Assembly (NCBI RefSeq): GCF_040954645.1 | Contig: NC_092803.1 | Coordinates: 14,819,230 to 14,883,229, forward strand | Reading direction: 5' to 3' | Source of the DNA: Diabrotica undecimpunctata | Lineage: Eukaryota; Arthropoda; Insecta; Coleoptera; Chrysomelidae | DNA length: 64,000 nucleotides | Shown: positions 31,302 to 41,981 of the stretch, one piece after another | Position numbering within the stretch: the first letter of the stretch is position 1 | Layout of the letters: each line of letters begins with the position of its first letter | Position numbers and translations under genes: made by a program | Notes under the pieces: generated by a model | Databases searched by the model: none | Told to the model about the DNA's origin: nothing | The model's input: only the letters and a program-made list of their open reading frames with translations

Positions 31302-32132
31302 ATGTCAACCCATTTTATTCTTGAAATGCTGGTATGTAACGCTTTTCTTATTAATATTTTATGGTTTCAATTAGTCAGAACTCAACCACGAATTGTTGGG
31401 GGTGAAGAATGTAGCGAAAACTACCCTTTCATGGTATCTATACGGGTAAATAACAGGCACTACTGCGGAGGAACTCTGGTAACCCGTTGGTGGGTTCTAA
31501 CAGCAGCCCATTGTAATGACGATCCTAAGAATAAAGATTACGTTGCTCAGTTTGGAACTAAATACATGGAACCACCAGCTGGTACAAACTACACAAGAAT
31601 AAAAATCACGAAGATAAGAAATCATCCATATTATAGCTTTGTGAGGTTGGTCAACGATATAGCTATGGCAAAGTTGGAACGACCGGTATATAACTACGAA
31701 TTTGTAAAGCTGCCAAAGTCATTTACGAGAAAACAGATGCCTTCGTTTTGCAAGGAAGCACTAGTAATGGGTTGGGGAGATAAGGTGGAGGGAACTCGAG
31801 TAGGCAGCCAGGAACTGATGTGTGTTTATATTGAGACCATTGATCTCTATAAGTGTGATCGAGATCATTATGAGCAATACTTTCACAGCAGAATCTGTAC
31901 ATATACACCAGGTAAAGATGCCTGCCATGGTGATTCCGGTGGTCCTTTAATATGCGATGATATTCAATATGGTATAGTTTCATTTGGGAGAGGTTGTGGG
32001 TCTCATCCCGGAGTATATACTCGAGTTGATAACTACTTGTATTTTATAAATAGGGTATTAAGCGGCGGGAGCAGAAGTGACGGAGCTCTAGAAGTAATAA
32101 TTTTTTGCATATTGTTGTTGGTTCATCAATAA
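31302..32132 (+). CDS. Trypsin-like serine protease, single exon, intact
   Basis: A secreted S1-family endopeptidase. The frame is 276 codons from ATG 31302, or 268 from ATG 31326. A hydrophobic signal segment (LVCNAFLINILWFQL) precedes a very short propeptide ending QPR, with activation at R|IVGGEEC. Catalytic residues: His in TAAHC, Asp in NDIAMAKL, Ser in GDSGGP. Asp at the S1 base (KDACHGDSGGP) plus Gly in SFGRGC and HPGVYT predict trypsin specificity, for Arg/Lys. Ten cysteines fit five disulphides, including a 22-157 type pair. After the protease domain a short hydrophobic tail (LEVIIFCILLLVHQ) could be a GPI-anchor signal or a membrane anchor. No introns and no damage are seen. A digestive, developmental or immune role cannot be told from sequence. 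Confidence 0.93.
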   Translation: MSTHFILEMLVCNAFLINILWFQLVRTQPRIVGGEECSENYPFMVSIRVNNRHYCGGTLVTRWWVLTAAHCNDDPKNKDYVAQFGTKYMEPPAGTNYTRIKITKIRNHPYYSFVRLVNDIAMAKLERPVYNYEFVKLPKSFTRKQMPSFCKEALVMGWGDKVEGTRVGSQELMCVYIETIDLYKCDRDHYEQYFHSRICTYTPGKDACHGDSGGPLICDDIQYGIVSFGRGCGSHPGVYTRVDNYLYFINRVLSGGSRSDGALEVIIFCILLLVHQ

Positions 32133-32133
32133 A
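32128..32133 (+). promoter_or_regulatory. AATAAA overlapping the trypsin stop codon
   Basis: The TAA stop (32130-32132) lies inside AATAAA. It is probably too close to serve well as the signal, and no later AATAAA was noted in the next 150 bp, so the true signal may be a variant. Confidence 0.35.
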
Positions 32134-32469
32134 TCTACATATTGTAAGTATCATCTCGTATTATCATTCTAATTCAACTCAAAGCATTCACCTTAAAGGT
32201 ATATTAAATTTTAAATCATTTATAAGAACTCTAGGCATAGCTCAGAAGGAGGGAGAGAGCAATAACAAGAATAGTTGTTTCTTTTCAAACAAAAAATTTT
32301 GTCGATAAATTATATTTTTTCTCTATTGATTGAAATATATTTCTGATCGAATTTGTAACAATATAGTAATGTTATTATTATATATGATAATCTATAGGGA
32401 CTTAGATTTTAAGTACTGAGCTGTAGATATGTAAGCTATACGCTTCCGAAGAAGCTGAAGCTGTTTTCA

Positions 32470-32880
32470 CTTGAAGATCCTTTTTGTGTGGGGGATCATG
32501 CCATTCTGGGTTTGGTTTTACAGTTTCTGGTGTGACTTCGCTGTTTCCACTACTTTTCTCCATTCTTCTCTCTCTTTGATTGTCCTTTCTATATTACTTA
32601 TTTCTATACTCCTTAAGTCTTCTTCTACTTTGTCCCCATCTGAGTTTAGGTCTGCCTCTGGTTCTTTTACCTGGTGGTATTTATTCTGTTATAGCTCTTA
32701 CTGAATTGCTCTTCTCTCTTCTTTTTATGTGTCCAAACCATCTAATTCTTTGTGCTTTTATTCCATTCTATTCCATCCATTCTTGTATTTCGTGATTCAT
32801 CCATTGTCCTGCATCCTCTTCATTTTCCCTCTGTGGTCCCAGTATTTTTATGATAATTTTCCTCTGTGCTAAACTGTAGA
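32470..32880 (-). mobile_element. RTE-type LINE C-terminal fragment
   Basis: Minus-strand reading: RRKIIIKILGPQRENEEDA, HEIQEWME, GHIKRREESNSVRAITEYI and PPGKRTRGRPKLRWGQ, with a tail KEREEWRKVVETAKS. This is the basic C-terminus common to RTE-type LINEs. It abuts the next fragment in opposite orientation. Confidence 0.75.
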
Positions 32881-32904
32881 AAAGAAAAAAGTATGGTAAA
32901 CATA

Positions 32905-33655
32905 TGAATGTTTATGTTATCACAATTAAATGCAGTTTCAGGAGCGGTAGGCTTAAAAATGAACTACAGTAAAACAAAAATACTGAGCCGAGACCAGACA
33001 AATATAACAACACAAAATCATACCATGGAAAATGTTGAACATTATGTATATCTAGGTCATATCATCAAACTAGGAAAACCAAATCAAGATGCTGAAATTA
33101 AAAGAAAAACACAACTGGCAGGGGGCGCTTTCGGCAAACTAGCATATATCTTGAAAAACACCTTCATTCCTGTAAACTTAAAGAAAAAGGTGTATAACAC
33201 ATGCATACTACCAGTTTGTACCTACGGCTTGGAGACAGTAGCTCTTACCAAAAAAATATGCTAAAAAATTAGAAACAACGCAAAGAGCGATGGAACGAAT
33301 CATGCTTGGAATATCACTGAGAGACAAGATTAGAAACACTGAGATAAGACGTAGAACGAAGATTAGGGATATTGTGGAAGAAATTACAAAAATGAAATGG
33401 CGCTGGGCAGGCCACGTAGTCCAATATAATAACAATAACAACAGGTGGACACAGAGAATTTCTAGAATGGAGACCAAGGACGATAACAAGAAGCATGGAC
33501 AGACCTCAATAAAGGTGGGTAGATGACATAAGAGCAGTGGCAGGTAAACAGAGTGGATTAGATTGGCGCAAGATAGAGAAAGATGGAAGCAATTCATTGG
33601 GAGAGACCTACATTCAAGAGTGGATGGAAAATGGTTGACAAAAAAGAACATATGA
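32905..33655 (+). mobile_element. RTE-type LINE, second subfamily, C-terminal part
   Basis: Frame 32908-33264: GLKMNYSKTKILSRDQ, HYVYLGHIIKLGKPNQD, LAGGAFGKLAYILK and LPVCTYGLETVALTK. Then in a new frame RAMERIMLGISLRDKIRNTEI and MKWRWAGHVVQ follow. The rest is decayed, ending in SLGETYIQEWMENG. It is the same subfamily as 19808-20449 but more damaged. Confidence 0.8.
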
Positions 33656-34593
33656 ATGACGAAACAAGCGTAAATTTGTAGACAAAATGTAAAAAAGTAA
33701 TTAGAAGTAAATGCGTTGAATATCAGATGAAAGTCAGATCCAAATCAGCTTCGACAATGTATGGACAATAAATAGAGTAATTTATTTTTTGTTTTCATCA
33801 AACAAGTGTTAAAAATGTATGGTTTCTTTCATTTTCTAAGAGATATTTCTGATATAGAAATTTTGAGAAAATTTCTCACACCTAGTCTAAACCAGATTGC
33901 ATACGCCACATAGCGCCATCTACATTGAATGGCAGAAAGTAGACACCATTATTTGTAACTTAACGCAGCATCAGCTAAAATTTTTAGAAATCTATTTGTA
34001 GTCTTTTTAGAAAGCAGATGGGAACAACTTAAAGAAATATATATGTAGCAACTGATGTAGTATTATCAAGATATAGACAGAGAGGTTTTAAAAGGAAAGG
34101 TAAATACCATATCAAGATACTATAGAACGAACAGGGAAATTTATTAGGTGGAATTGATAAAAAATTGACAGATGGGCCAAACATTACGAAAATATATTAA
34201 ATGCCAACAATCAATATCACAGCCCAAAAAATTAACTATTAGATGAAGAAAGAAATTGTAACTATAATAAAAACTTAAAAAAAAAACATGGCATATACGA
34301 CATATGACATACGACATATGACTTGGCATACGACATATATCACATCGACATTGATTATACGACGCACGATACATAACATATGAACTCTACATATGAATCA
34401 TTGCATATAATTTTCTTTCAAATCCCTATATTTATAGAAAGAAGTCTAGACGATGAAGCTCTCTATTAAAAAAATGACACTCCACTTAGTCGGTTATTCC
34501 ATTTCTTTAAAATATGCCGGAAAATTTAGATTTAGAAAATATTTGTCAATCGATGCAAAAGTCTTAACAGAGAACCCAAGTTTTGATTTACAG
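33656..34593. other. Non-coding stretch with a short CATACGACATATGA repeat
   Basis: Mostly AT-rich with nothing recognised. At 34268-34345 a motif close to CATA(T/C)GACATA(C/T)GA occurs about five times in tandem with variation. Confidence 0.6.
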
Positions 34594-34738
34594 AAATAGT
34601 TACTGACAAAGAAAGCAAATCTAACTTTACTGCAGATGAAGAATGTGGCACTGACCAAGATAAAGAAATTTTACATTCATCATTGGAAAATATGAATGAA
34701 GTTTGTAAGAAACTGAAAGTCGTTCATATTTTTTATTG
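34594..34738 (+). other. Possible orphan terminal exon (low confidence)
   Basis: A good acceptor (TTTGATTTACAG) is followed by 47 open codons to a TGA. They encode EIVTDKESKSNFTADEECGT, then QDKEILHSSLENMNEVCKK. The stretch is acidic and polar, unlike random AT-rich DNA. No partner exon or family is recognised; it may belong to a decayed transposase N-terminus. Confidence 0.2.
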
Positions 34739-35200
34739 ATTCAGAGCAACGGCGTTTTGGCTTTTAATATTTTCCACATTGAATGAAATATAGAAATGAG
34801 GTGGCAAAAATCAAAATAAAAAATGTAAAATAAACTTCTATTAAAATTTTTTACTCACAATGTTTCGATATTGTCATATTGCTGTAAGGAAAGTATTGAT
34901 ATGTATGTATACTCCTATAAAACAGCCTTAACTCTAAATAGTCAAGGTTTTATGAAGTTTTCGTTGACCTTTAATTAAAATAATTTTAATACAAAGTACA
35001 CATAATTCCACAGATATTGTGTGTCAAAACTAAGTGTATGGATTTGCTAGCAAATCTGCTTAAAATCGGTTTTTAATATCTATAACATATCCATTTAAAA
35101 AGATAAATATTGTAGCTTTAAAATTCTCTATTTATAAAAATTTTTCTCTATCTGTCTTCTGAATCCTTTCAAATATCTATCACTGTTATTCTATATGTAT
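34739..35200. other. Non-coding, AT-rich stretch
   Basis: Nothing recognised. Confidence 0.6.
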
Positions 35201-35640
35201 TTAATTAAGACCTTTACGACCTATATCAGAGGGTATTACAAGTTTTTTCTCCGTTTCACAGTTTACCATAGTTAAACAATCTAATGACTTCAAAGCTTCG
35301 TCGACATTTCTAGAAGCTATGGTCTCTAGAATATTTGTCAGAGCTTCAACAGAAGAAAAAGCAGCAGAATTGGAACACAATAAAGCCATTGAAACACAAT
35401 GGCTTAAAGATTGGTGGTCTATTTCTTTGATCCTATGGATTTTTCCTGTAATACCTCTTCGTCTCCACTTAAAAGTTTCCGCGTTTTTCCAATTTTAACC
35501 TCAGTTTATCATAGAGACTTTACGCATGTCCTGTGTAACCATTTAGAACATTTTGAATAAGTTCAAAGCTTCATCGGTACCTTTAGAAGCGATGGTCTCT
35601 GGAGTATTTTTCAAAGCTTCAACAGAAGCAGTAATCGCAA
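35201..35640 (-). pseudogene. Two tandem, related coding-like segments of unknown family
   Basis: On the minus strand, SSVEALTNILETIASRNVDE (35389-35201 frame) is mirrored about 270 bp away by ASVEALKNTPETIASKGTDE (about 35625-35530). DNA identity is high around the shared EALKS/EALNL and TMVN/MVTQ positions. The first copy opens through HQSLSHCVSMALLCSNSAAF and ends at 35201; the second has an early stop. The protein is unrecognised. A tandem exon duplication or part of a repeat-containing gene family are the options. Confidence 0.4.
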
Positions 35641-35649
35641 GAAAATAAG

Positions 35650-35800
35650 TCCAACTTGAAGATCGGTGATCTACTTCTTAGACGTGATCCTAAGAAGCGT
35701 TCGCAATTTCATCTTGATCCCTATGATGTACCTAGAGTTACTACTATTCGAACTTCGAAGGGTGATATAAGGTACCATTATTTAGGTGCTGCTTATGGAA
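35650..35800 (+). pseudogene. Possible LTR-retrotransposon integrase C-terminus
   Basis: The frame reads NLKIGDLLLRRDPKKRSQFH, then LDPYDVPRVTTIRTSKGDIR. K(V/I)GDLVL-RDPKxRSKF followed by a P(F/Y)-V block is the pattern of the SH3-like C-terminal domain of Gypsy-type integrases. The fragment is about 50 codons with no LTR nearby. Confidence 0.4.
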
Positions 35801-36379
35801 GGTTGTGTTTACTTTGGTGTGTATCGTGTGTGAAAGTTACGTGATTTCTCAATAATTTTAATCAACTAACAAAAAAATTGGACCATCCCCAATAATGTGC
35901 AGTTCAAGAGCAAATCTAAGGGCGGTTTTATAATTACTTTAGAGAATAAATAATAAAAAGTATGACAGAAAGAAAAAAAATTCTTTCAGTTCAACTAACT
36001 TTAAACTTTTCCTATCCGTTTAACTGTTTTCGTATTGTTATTGATGAAGTCACTTCAATATTTCCTAGGGTGTAATTGACATTTCCAATATATATTCAGT
36101 AGGATCTGAGATACGGGCTGTAAAATATTTATGTATATAGCAAACTGTTGAACTGTGAGAAATATGGAAATACCCTCTAACTGTAAAATAATTATATTAT
36201 TAATATTTAAACAAACTGCCTGTTATGAAATTTAAAACGCTTATTATTGTACGGCTTCCTGTTGAAGTATCATTTAATTGTTTTAAAGATTGATATTTAC
36301 TAAAATAATAAAAAAATTTATCAGTTAATAATTATGATGCGCCACTGACGTCACGACGGTGTTTTTTTTTTAAAGCGTA
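35801..36379. other. Non-coding, AT-rich stretch
   Basis: Nothing recognised. Confidence 0.6.
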
Positions 36380-37136
36380 GATATCAGCAGAGATAGAATT
36401 CATTCCTATCTGACGCCTCTTGGATGTAACATTCGTCGGTTAATCTTTCATCCACTCGAACAACTGCTTTCTCCTTCCGATATAAGTTTTCTATGATACG
36501 TAGGTCTCTACCATCAATGCATTTAGTTCTTAATATGTCCAAAAGCGTTCCTTGCTGTACCCTATCAAAAGCCGTAATCGATGAAAGCCACGACAACATT
36601 TGTGGAGAAGTACATTTAAGCCAAAAATTGCCTTACAGGTCCTCAGTAAATGCAAACTGAGTTTCATCCATGTCTCTTTCTCAATGACTTCTTATTCTTC
36701 CGTGAATAATGCGAAGAAAACTTTTCAATGTGTGGCTTATCAGACCAATTTGACTGTATTCGTCGCATCGTTTTGTCCGCTGCTTCTTCGGAATTGTTGT
36801 AAAAACAAACTTAAGCCATTCCTCGGATATGTCACCAGTAGTATACACGTCATTAATAGCTCTTGTATCATTCTTAAGAGTTCATCTTAGATGAGCTGCT
36901 TTCTTGGTTTTGACTGATTATATTGCAGAAAGAACTTCAGATTTTAGCATTTGAGGTTCTTTTTCATTTGTATTCCTCTGTATGTTTGGCCTGTCATCTT
37001 GGAACAATTCAGTTATATAGTTACTCCATATTTTTAGTATTTCTCAATCATTGGTAATAACCACATTATCTACTAGAGTATTAATGTTTTTCTTATTATA
37101 GAAGCCAGTCACTTCACGAACTTTGTTATTCGTATT
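36380..37136 (-). mobile_element. RTE-type LINE, 5'/middle part, decayed
   Basis: Minus-strand pieces in order from the right: GFYNKKNINTLVDNVVITND, EILKIWSNYITELFQDDRPN, LKSEVLSAI, EEWLKFVFTTIPKKQR, LISHTLKSFLRIIHGRI, then FDRVQQGTLLDILRTKCIDG, RIIENLYRKEKAVVRVDERL and TDECYIQ. This is the linker plus the first RT motifs of the GAA-tailed family. It stops at about 36380, before the GVRQGC motif completes. Another LINE (37149-38246) inserted at its right side. Confidence 0.78.
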
Positions 37137-37148
37137 GAACAAGGTAGT

Positions 37149-38246
37149 CATCATCATCATCACTGGCTCGACAACCCTTTTTGGGTCTTGGCCTGTTCCA
37201 GGATTCTTCTTCATTCGATCTGTTGCGCGCTTTTTTCTCCAGTGTTTTATTTTTAAGGTTGTTATATCATTTTCTATTTGTTCTAAGTATCTCAGTTTCG
37301 GTCTTCCTCTTGTTCTTTTTCCTACTGGCATCTGTTTGAATATTTTGTTTGGTATTTCGCCTTCTTCCATTCTTTCTACATGTCCTATCCAACGCAGCCG
37401 TCCTATTTTAATGAATGTTATAATATCCGGATCCTGGTATATTTTGTATAGTTCAGAGTTGTATCTTCTTCGCCATATTCCCTTTTTCCGTTTTCTTTTG
37501 TGCCCTTATATATGTGTCGCAAGATTTTTCTTTCGAAGGTGGCTAACAACGTTTCCTCTCTTTTAGTGAGTGTCCAGGTTTCTGAGCCATATGTGAGTAC
37601 CGGTCTTATTAGGGTTTTATATATTTGGCATTTTGTTTTTCTTGCGACGTTATCTGATCTTAGTTGCCTCATTAAGCCATGGTAACATTTATTTGCAATA
37701 AGTATTCGCCTCTTCACTTCCTCCGTAACGTTATTATCAGACGTGACTAGGAATCCCAAGTATAAAAAGTTTTTTACCCCCTCTATGTTGTATTCTCCTA
37801 TTGTTATATTTTGTGGCTGCCTTATTTCTGCGTTTTTACTTACCTGCATATATTTTGTATTTTGTTTTGGTCTGATTGATTTTAAGACCACTATTTTGTG
37901 CAGCTCGTTCTATTTGGTTGTATGCCTCTATCATTTCTCTTCTTGATCTTGCGATTATGTCAACATCATCTGCAAATGCTAGTATTTGCACGCTTTTAAT
38001 AATGATTGTTCCTCGTGTATTGACTGTTGTGTCTCTCAGTATTTTCTCGAGTACGATATTGAACAAGATGCATCATAGAGCGTCTCCCTGGCGTAGTCCC
38101 TTTTTCACATCTATTGTTTCCGTTAATTCATTTTGTATCTGGATTCTACTTTCTACTTTTAGAGATTCTTTTATCAGTTCTATTAGTTGTGTTGGTATAT
38201 TAAATTCTTCCATTGCTTTTATTAAGAATTCTCGGTTTATATTGTC
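37149..38246 (-). mobile_element. RTE-type LINE, third subfamily, (ATG)n tail, 12-bp TSD
   Basis: A duplication gaacaag(g/a)tagt (37137-37148 and 38247-38258, 11 of 12 match) flanks it, and the 3' tail reads as catcatcatcatca on the plus strand. Minus-strand motifs: LIELIKESLKVESRIQIQNE, ILFNIVLEKILRD, ILAFADDVDIIARSRREM (FADD box intact), GLKINQTKTKYK, KNFLYLGFLVTSDNN, LIRPVLTYGSETWTLTKREE, GKRTRGRPKLRYLEQIE, and an end coding VEPVMMMM from the tail. There are two or three frame changes. Confidence 0.85.
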
Positions 38247-38258
38247 GAACAAGATAGT

Positions 38259-39269
38259 ATTAGATAGAAAAAATCAAAAAAGGAAGACGAATATGCAAGA
38301 TCGAAAATATTATTAACTAGGTAATAAAAATTAAAAAAAAAGTGGAATAGATATATTAAAAATATAAAGGAAAAGTCGTGACATAAGCACGAAGGAGACA
38401 GATGTAGGCAATTTGTCTAAAATCAACAAGGAAGATGGAGAATGAGTGTTTTAATTACCATTAATACCAATACCAATACCAATAATAATAATGTTAGAAT
38501 TATTTTATTAATATTGTTCAAAGCAGAAAAATTATCAATATAGATAGCTTCTTGTCTTAGTGAACGATCTTCCACAAAAATTATTATCTAGAACGTGACT
38601 CAAATGTTATGTCTAAGCAACGTAATTTGTAGTAATAAAAAGAAAATAATCGTCGTGGCGTCTTTAATTTGGCGTATTGATGAAATATCTTAAGCAATAA
38701 TGAAAAATTCTAACTCTATATACAAAAATATGTTTGTATATGTTAAAATGTATATGTTATTATTTTTGTATTATTTATACAGAGTGTCTGGCAACGATTT
38801 TAATGAAAACGTATTTTTTAGAAGACAAAAGATATAGGTGGCATATTGTTTAACAAGAATTCACAATTAAATTAAATTGTTAATAAATCTTTTTTCCATC
38901 TTTTTTTTAATTTTAATACTATTATAATAAAATAAATATTTTAATAAGTAATCTTGCAGAATAAAGAAAATATAAAATCATCATTGATATCAACAATATG
39001 TGTTAAGAAAGATAGTTTTAAGGCTATTAAAAAATATGTCGTCTTTGTTAAGTCATCTTAGAGGATCCATATTCCTCCTCTCTTCTTAAAGCAGTCAAAA
39101 CATTTCATGTCTGTGGCACTTCATCGTGGAATCTTTGTATCAAACCTGGTCTTTTCTACAAGAATTTTTGTGCTCTTGTGATGATAAAATTCAGCAACAT
39201 TCTTACAAAAAGGTTAAGTGTTTTTCTGGGCTCAATACTTATTTTACTGCGTATACCAAGTTTATTTTC
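38259..39269. other. Non-coding stretch
   Basis: AT-rich. A short TACCAATACCAATACC repeat occurs at about 38458-38485. No gene seen. Confidence 0.6.
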
Positions 39270-39660
39270 CTTCTTCTTCTTCATGTGCCTTGTCCGTTCC
39301 GAACGTTGGCAATCAACATGGCTATTCTGACTTTGTTTACGGCAGATCTGAATAGTTCAGCAGATGACAATCCGAACCATTGCCGCAAGTTTTGGAGCCA
39401 CGAGTGTCTTCTCCTCCCTGGGCCCCTTCTGCTGTCTATTTTCCCTTGAATGATCAGTTGTAGTACTCTATATTTATTATGTCTCATAACGTGACCCAAG
39501 TATTCCAACTTTCTTTTCTTTATACTTATTCCTACCTCTCTCTCTTTACCTATCCGGCGTAGTACCTCTTCGTTGGTCACGTGCTCAGTCCAGGATATAC
39601 GTAATATACGTCGGTAAGCCCACATTTCGAAGGCCTCTACTTTTTTCATCATTATTTCCT
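39270..39660 (-). mobile_element. RTE-type LINE 3' fragment, GAA tail
   Basis: The minus-strand frame from 39652 reads KKVEAFEMWAYRRILRISWT, NEEVLRRIGKE, YLGHVMRHNKYRVL and SWLQNLRQWFGLSSAELFR, ending IANVRNGQGT followed by the (GAA)n tail (cttcttcttcttcat on the plus strand at 39270). The frame is open throughout. The flanks share ttatt(t)tcc, a weak TSD candidate. Confidence 0.85.
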
Positions 39661-39960
39661 AAGTTTCTTAAATTCACATTCTTGTACCAGAGTATATAAG
39701 TTACCTATCTTGTTAATGTGTTTACTTAGTTCAGTGGTCATATATGTGAATGTCTTGATAAAACAGTCAATCCAATCTATGTTTTTCTTGGACTAAAACG
39801 TATCATTTTTTTAAAAAGTGTTTACAAAATTCAATTAAGAAGGGTTTATCTAAAACTTTTAGACGAGATGGTCAGCCATTATAAAAAGTAGCAACCAGTG
39901 GCCATTATACCTGTTATTTGACAAAGAATATGCCTTAGTGGTAACCTTTATGACATTTTT
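39661..39960. other. Non-coding stretch
   Basis: Nothing recognised before the TSD at 39961. Confidence 0.6.
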
Positions 39961-39966
39961 AAAGGT

Positions 39967-39972
<6 letters not shown>

Positions 39973-40025
<53 letters not shown>
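39973..40025. repeat. (AT)n microsatellite forming the tail of a LINE
   Basis: About 26 AT units directly after (on the minus strand) the 3' end of the LINE below, and bordered on the outside by its TSD. Confidence 0.9.
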
Positions 40026-40026
<1 letters not shown>

Positions 40027-41967
40027 GGTTTTTTATAACGTCTTACGACGTTGTCCGACTCCCAAACGCCACTGTATTCTGTCTTGAGTTAGGTCTTCGT
40101 CCAGATTTCGAGCGCTAATCGCTTTCCTAACTCCCAGGTTCCAGCTCTGTGGTGGTCTTCCTCGTTTCCTCTTCTTTGGGGGTTGCCACATCATCGTTTT
40201 TTTTAGGCAATCTTTCGTCCCCCATTCGGCTCACATGCCCATACCATATGAGCTGTTTTCTCTCAATATCCTCAACTAGCCCTCTATACCCATTTGTTGT
40301 TTTATCACTTCATTCCGTATTCTGTCGGCTCTTGATATTCTCATCGATCTTCTGATGGCATCCATTTCCGTGGCTTCGACCTTTTTCTTATATTTTTCGG
40401 TTATTCTCCATGTCTCAGCTCCATAAAGTAGGCTAGTTTTAACCATTGTCTCATAGATGTTCCATTTTCTTTTCTTTGATATTTCTTTACTCCATAGAAT
40501 TCCGTTCAAACATGCTATAGCTCTTCGTGCTTGTATAATTCGATGTTCTATTTCTCGTTCGTCTTTTCCACTACGGTCGAAGATGACGCCCAGGTATTTA
40601 TATTCGTTGCATGGATTTATTTTTTGATTGTCATCGATATCGAGTTGTTCTGCTTCAGCTCCAATTGAGAGGTATTTTGTCTTTTCTAAATTGATATTTA
40701 ATCCCCATTTCTGGTATTCTTCAATTAGTTTTCTAAGAATGTATTCCATGTCATCTTTGTCATTTGAGATTACCACCTGATCATCTGCAAACTGTAAAGT
40801 ATATATGTAATCCTGATCGTTCAATTGTATACTCATTCCTTTGACTTTCCTTTTCCATAGCTGCAGAGATATAAATCTTAAATAGAGTCGGAGAGATACA
40901 ACATCCTTGTCTGAGACCCTTAGTAATTGCAAATTTTTCAGCTAAGAGGTCTCTATTTGTCACAATTTTCTTTTCTATAATTTGTTTAAGACAGAAGATG
41001 TTATCTGTACATGAACGACCTGCTCTAAATCCTCCTTGTTCTTCGTCTTCAGACGATTGATAATCTTCCTCTATCAGGTCCCGTAGTATTCGACCGTATA
41101 GTCGACTCATTGAACTTGTGACCGATATCCCTCTATAGTTTTTATAATTTCTCCTGTCATCTTTTTTATATATTGGGGTCATATATGCTGTTTTCCATTC
41201 ATCTGGTGTTGGATGTCCATTAATATATTCGTTAAATATCACCGTGATCATTCTGTGTAATTTCTCTGAGCCATTCTTTATTAATTCCGTAGTTACTCCC
41301 TCTGGTCCACTTGCTTTCCCATTCTTCATCCCTGCTATAGCTTTTTGAACTATGTTGATATCTATGGTAATATGCTCTCCCAGAATTTCGATTCTTGATA
41401 AATTCATATCTTCTTTAAATTCGTCTCTGTTCTCATTTAATAGATGTTTGTAATAATGTGTCCAATCCTCGGGATTTATGGGATTTAGAATCACTTTCTC
41501 GTTAGTCGGCTTCTTAACAGAGTTTATAAACTTCCACGCCTCAGTGCATTGTCGTCCTCCAATATAAGATTCTATCTCTCTGCACCTTCTATCCCATATC
41601 TCATTTTTGGAGGTCATAATTATCTTTCTAGTTTTCTTCTTCATTTCATTGCATCGGTCTTTGTCTGCGTCATCTTTTGTATTTAACCACTTATGGTATA
41701 ATCTTTTCTTTTCTGTTACCGCATTTTCGACGTCTTCATTCCACCAAAGCTTGTTACTAATTTTATTTTGTTTGATTCCTAAGACCTCCTGTGCTGTTTG
41801 ATGAATACTTGATATTATGTTCTCATATATGCATTTGGTATTTGTTAGTGTTTCGTCAAGTTTGGAGTCCATTCGAGTCTTATATAGTGTGCGGGTGCTC
41901 TCATGAATTAAACTGGACAGATTGTATTGAGGAAGATCAATTCTTTCTAAAAGTATTATAAGGTGCT
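39975..41967 (-). mobile_element. RTE-type LINE, fifth lineage, TA tail, perfect 14-bp TSD
   Basis: A perfect 14-bp duplication aaaggtattataat lies at 39961-39974 and 41968-41981. The minus-strand frame 41872-40781 covers WWNEDVENAVTEKKRLYHKW, NGKASGPEGVTTELIKNG, PDEWKTAYMTPIYKKD, YRGISVTSSMSRLYGRIL, EQGGFRAGRSCTDNIFCLKQ and KGLRQGCCISPTLFKIY. The FDxxKAFD motif is missing: TNRDLL passes directly to AEKFAITKG. In the second frame (40932-40276) come YTLQFADDQVVISNDKDD, KYLGVIFDRSGKDEREIEHR and LLYGAETWRITEKYKKKVEA. The 3' end joins the TA tract. Truncated at the 5' end. Confidence 0.9.
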
Positions 41968-41981
41968 AAAGGTATTATAAT

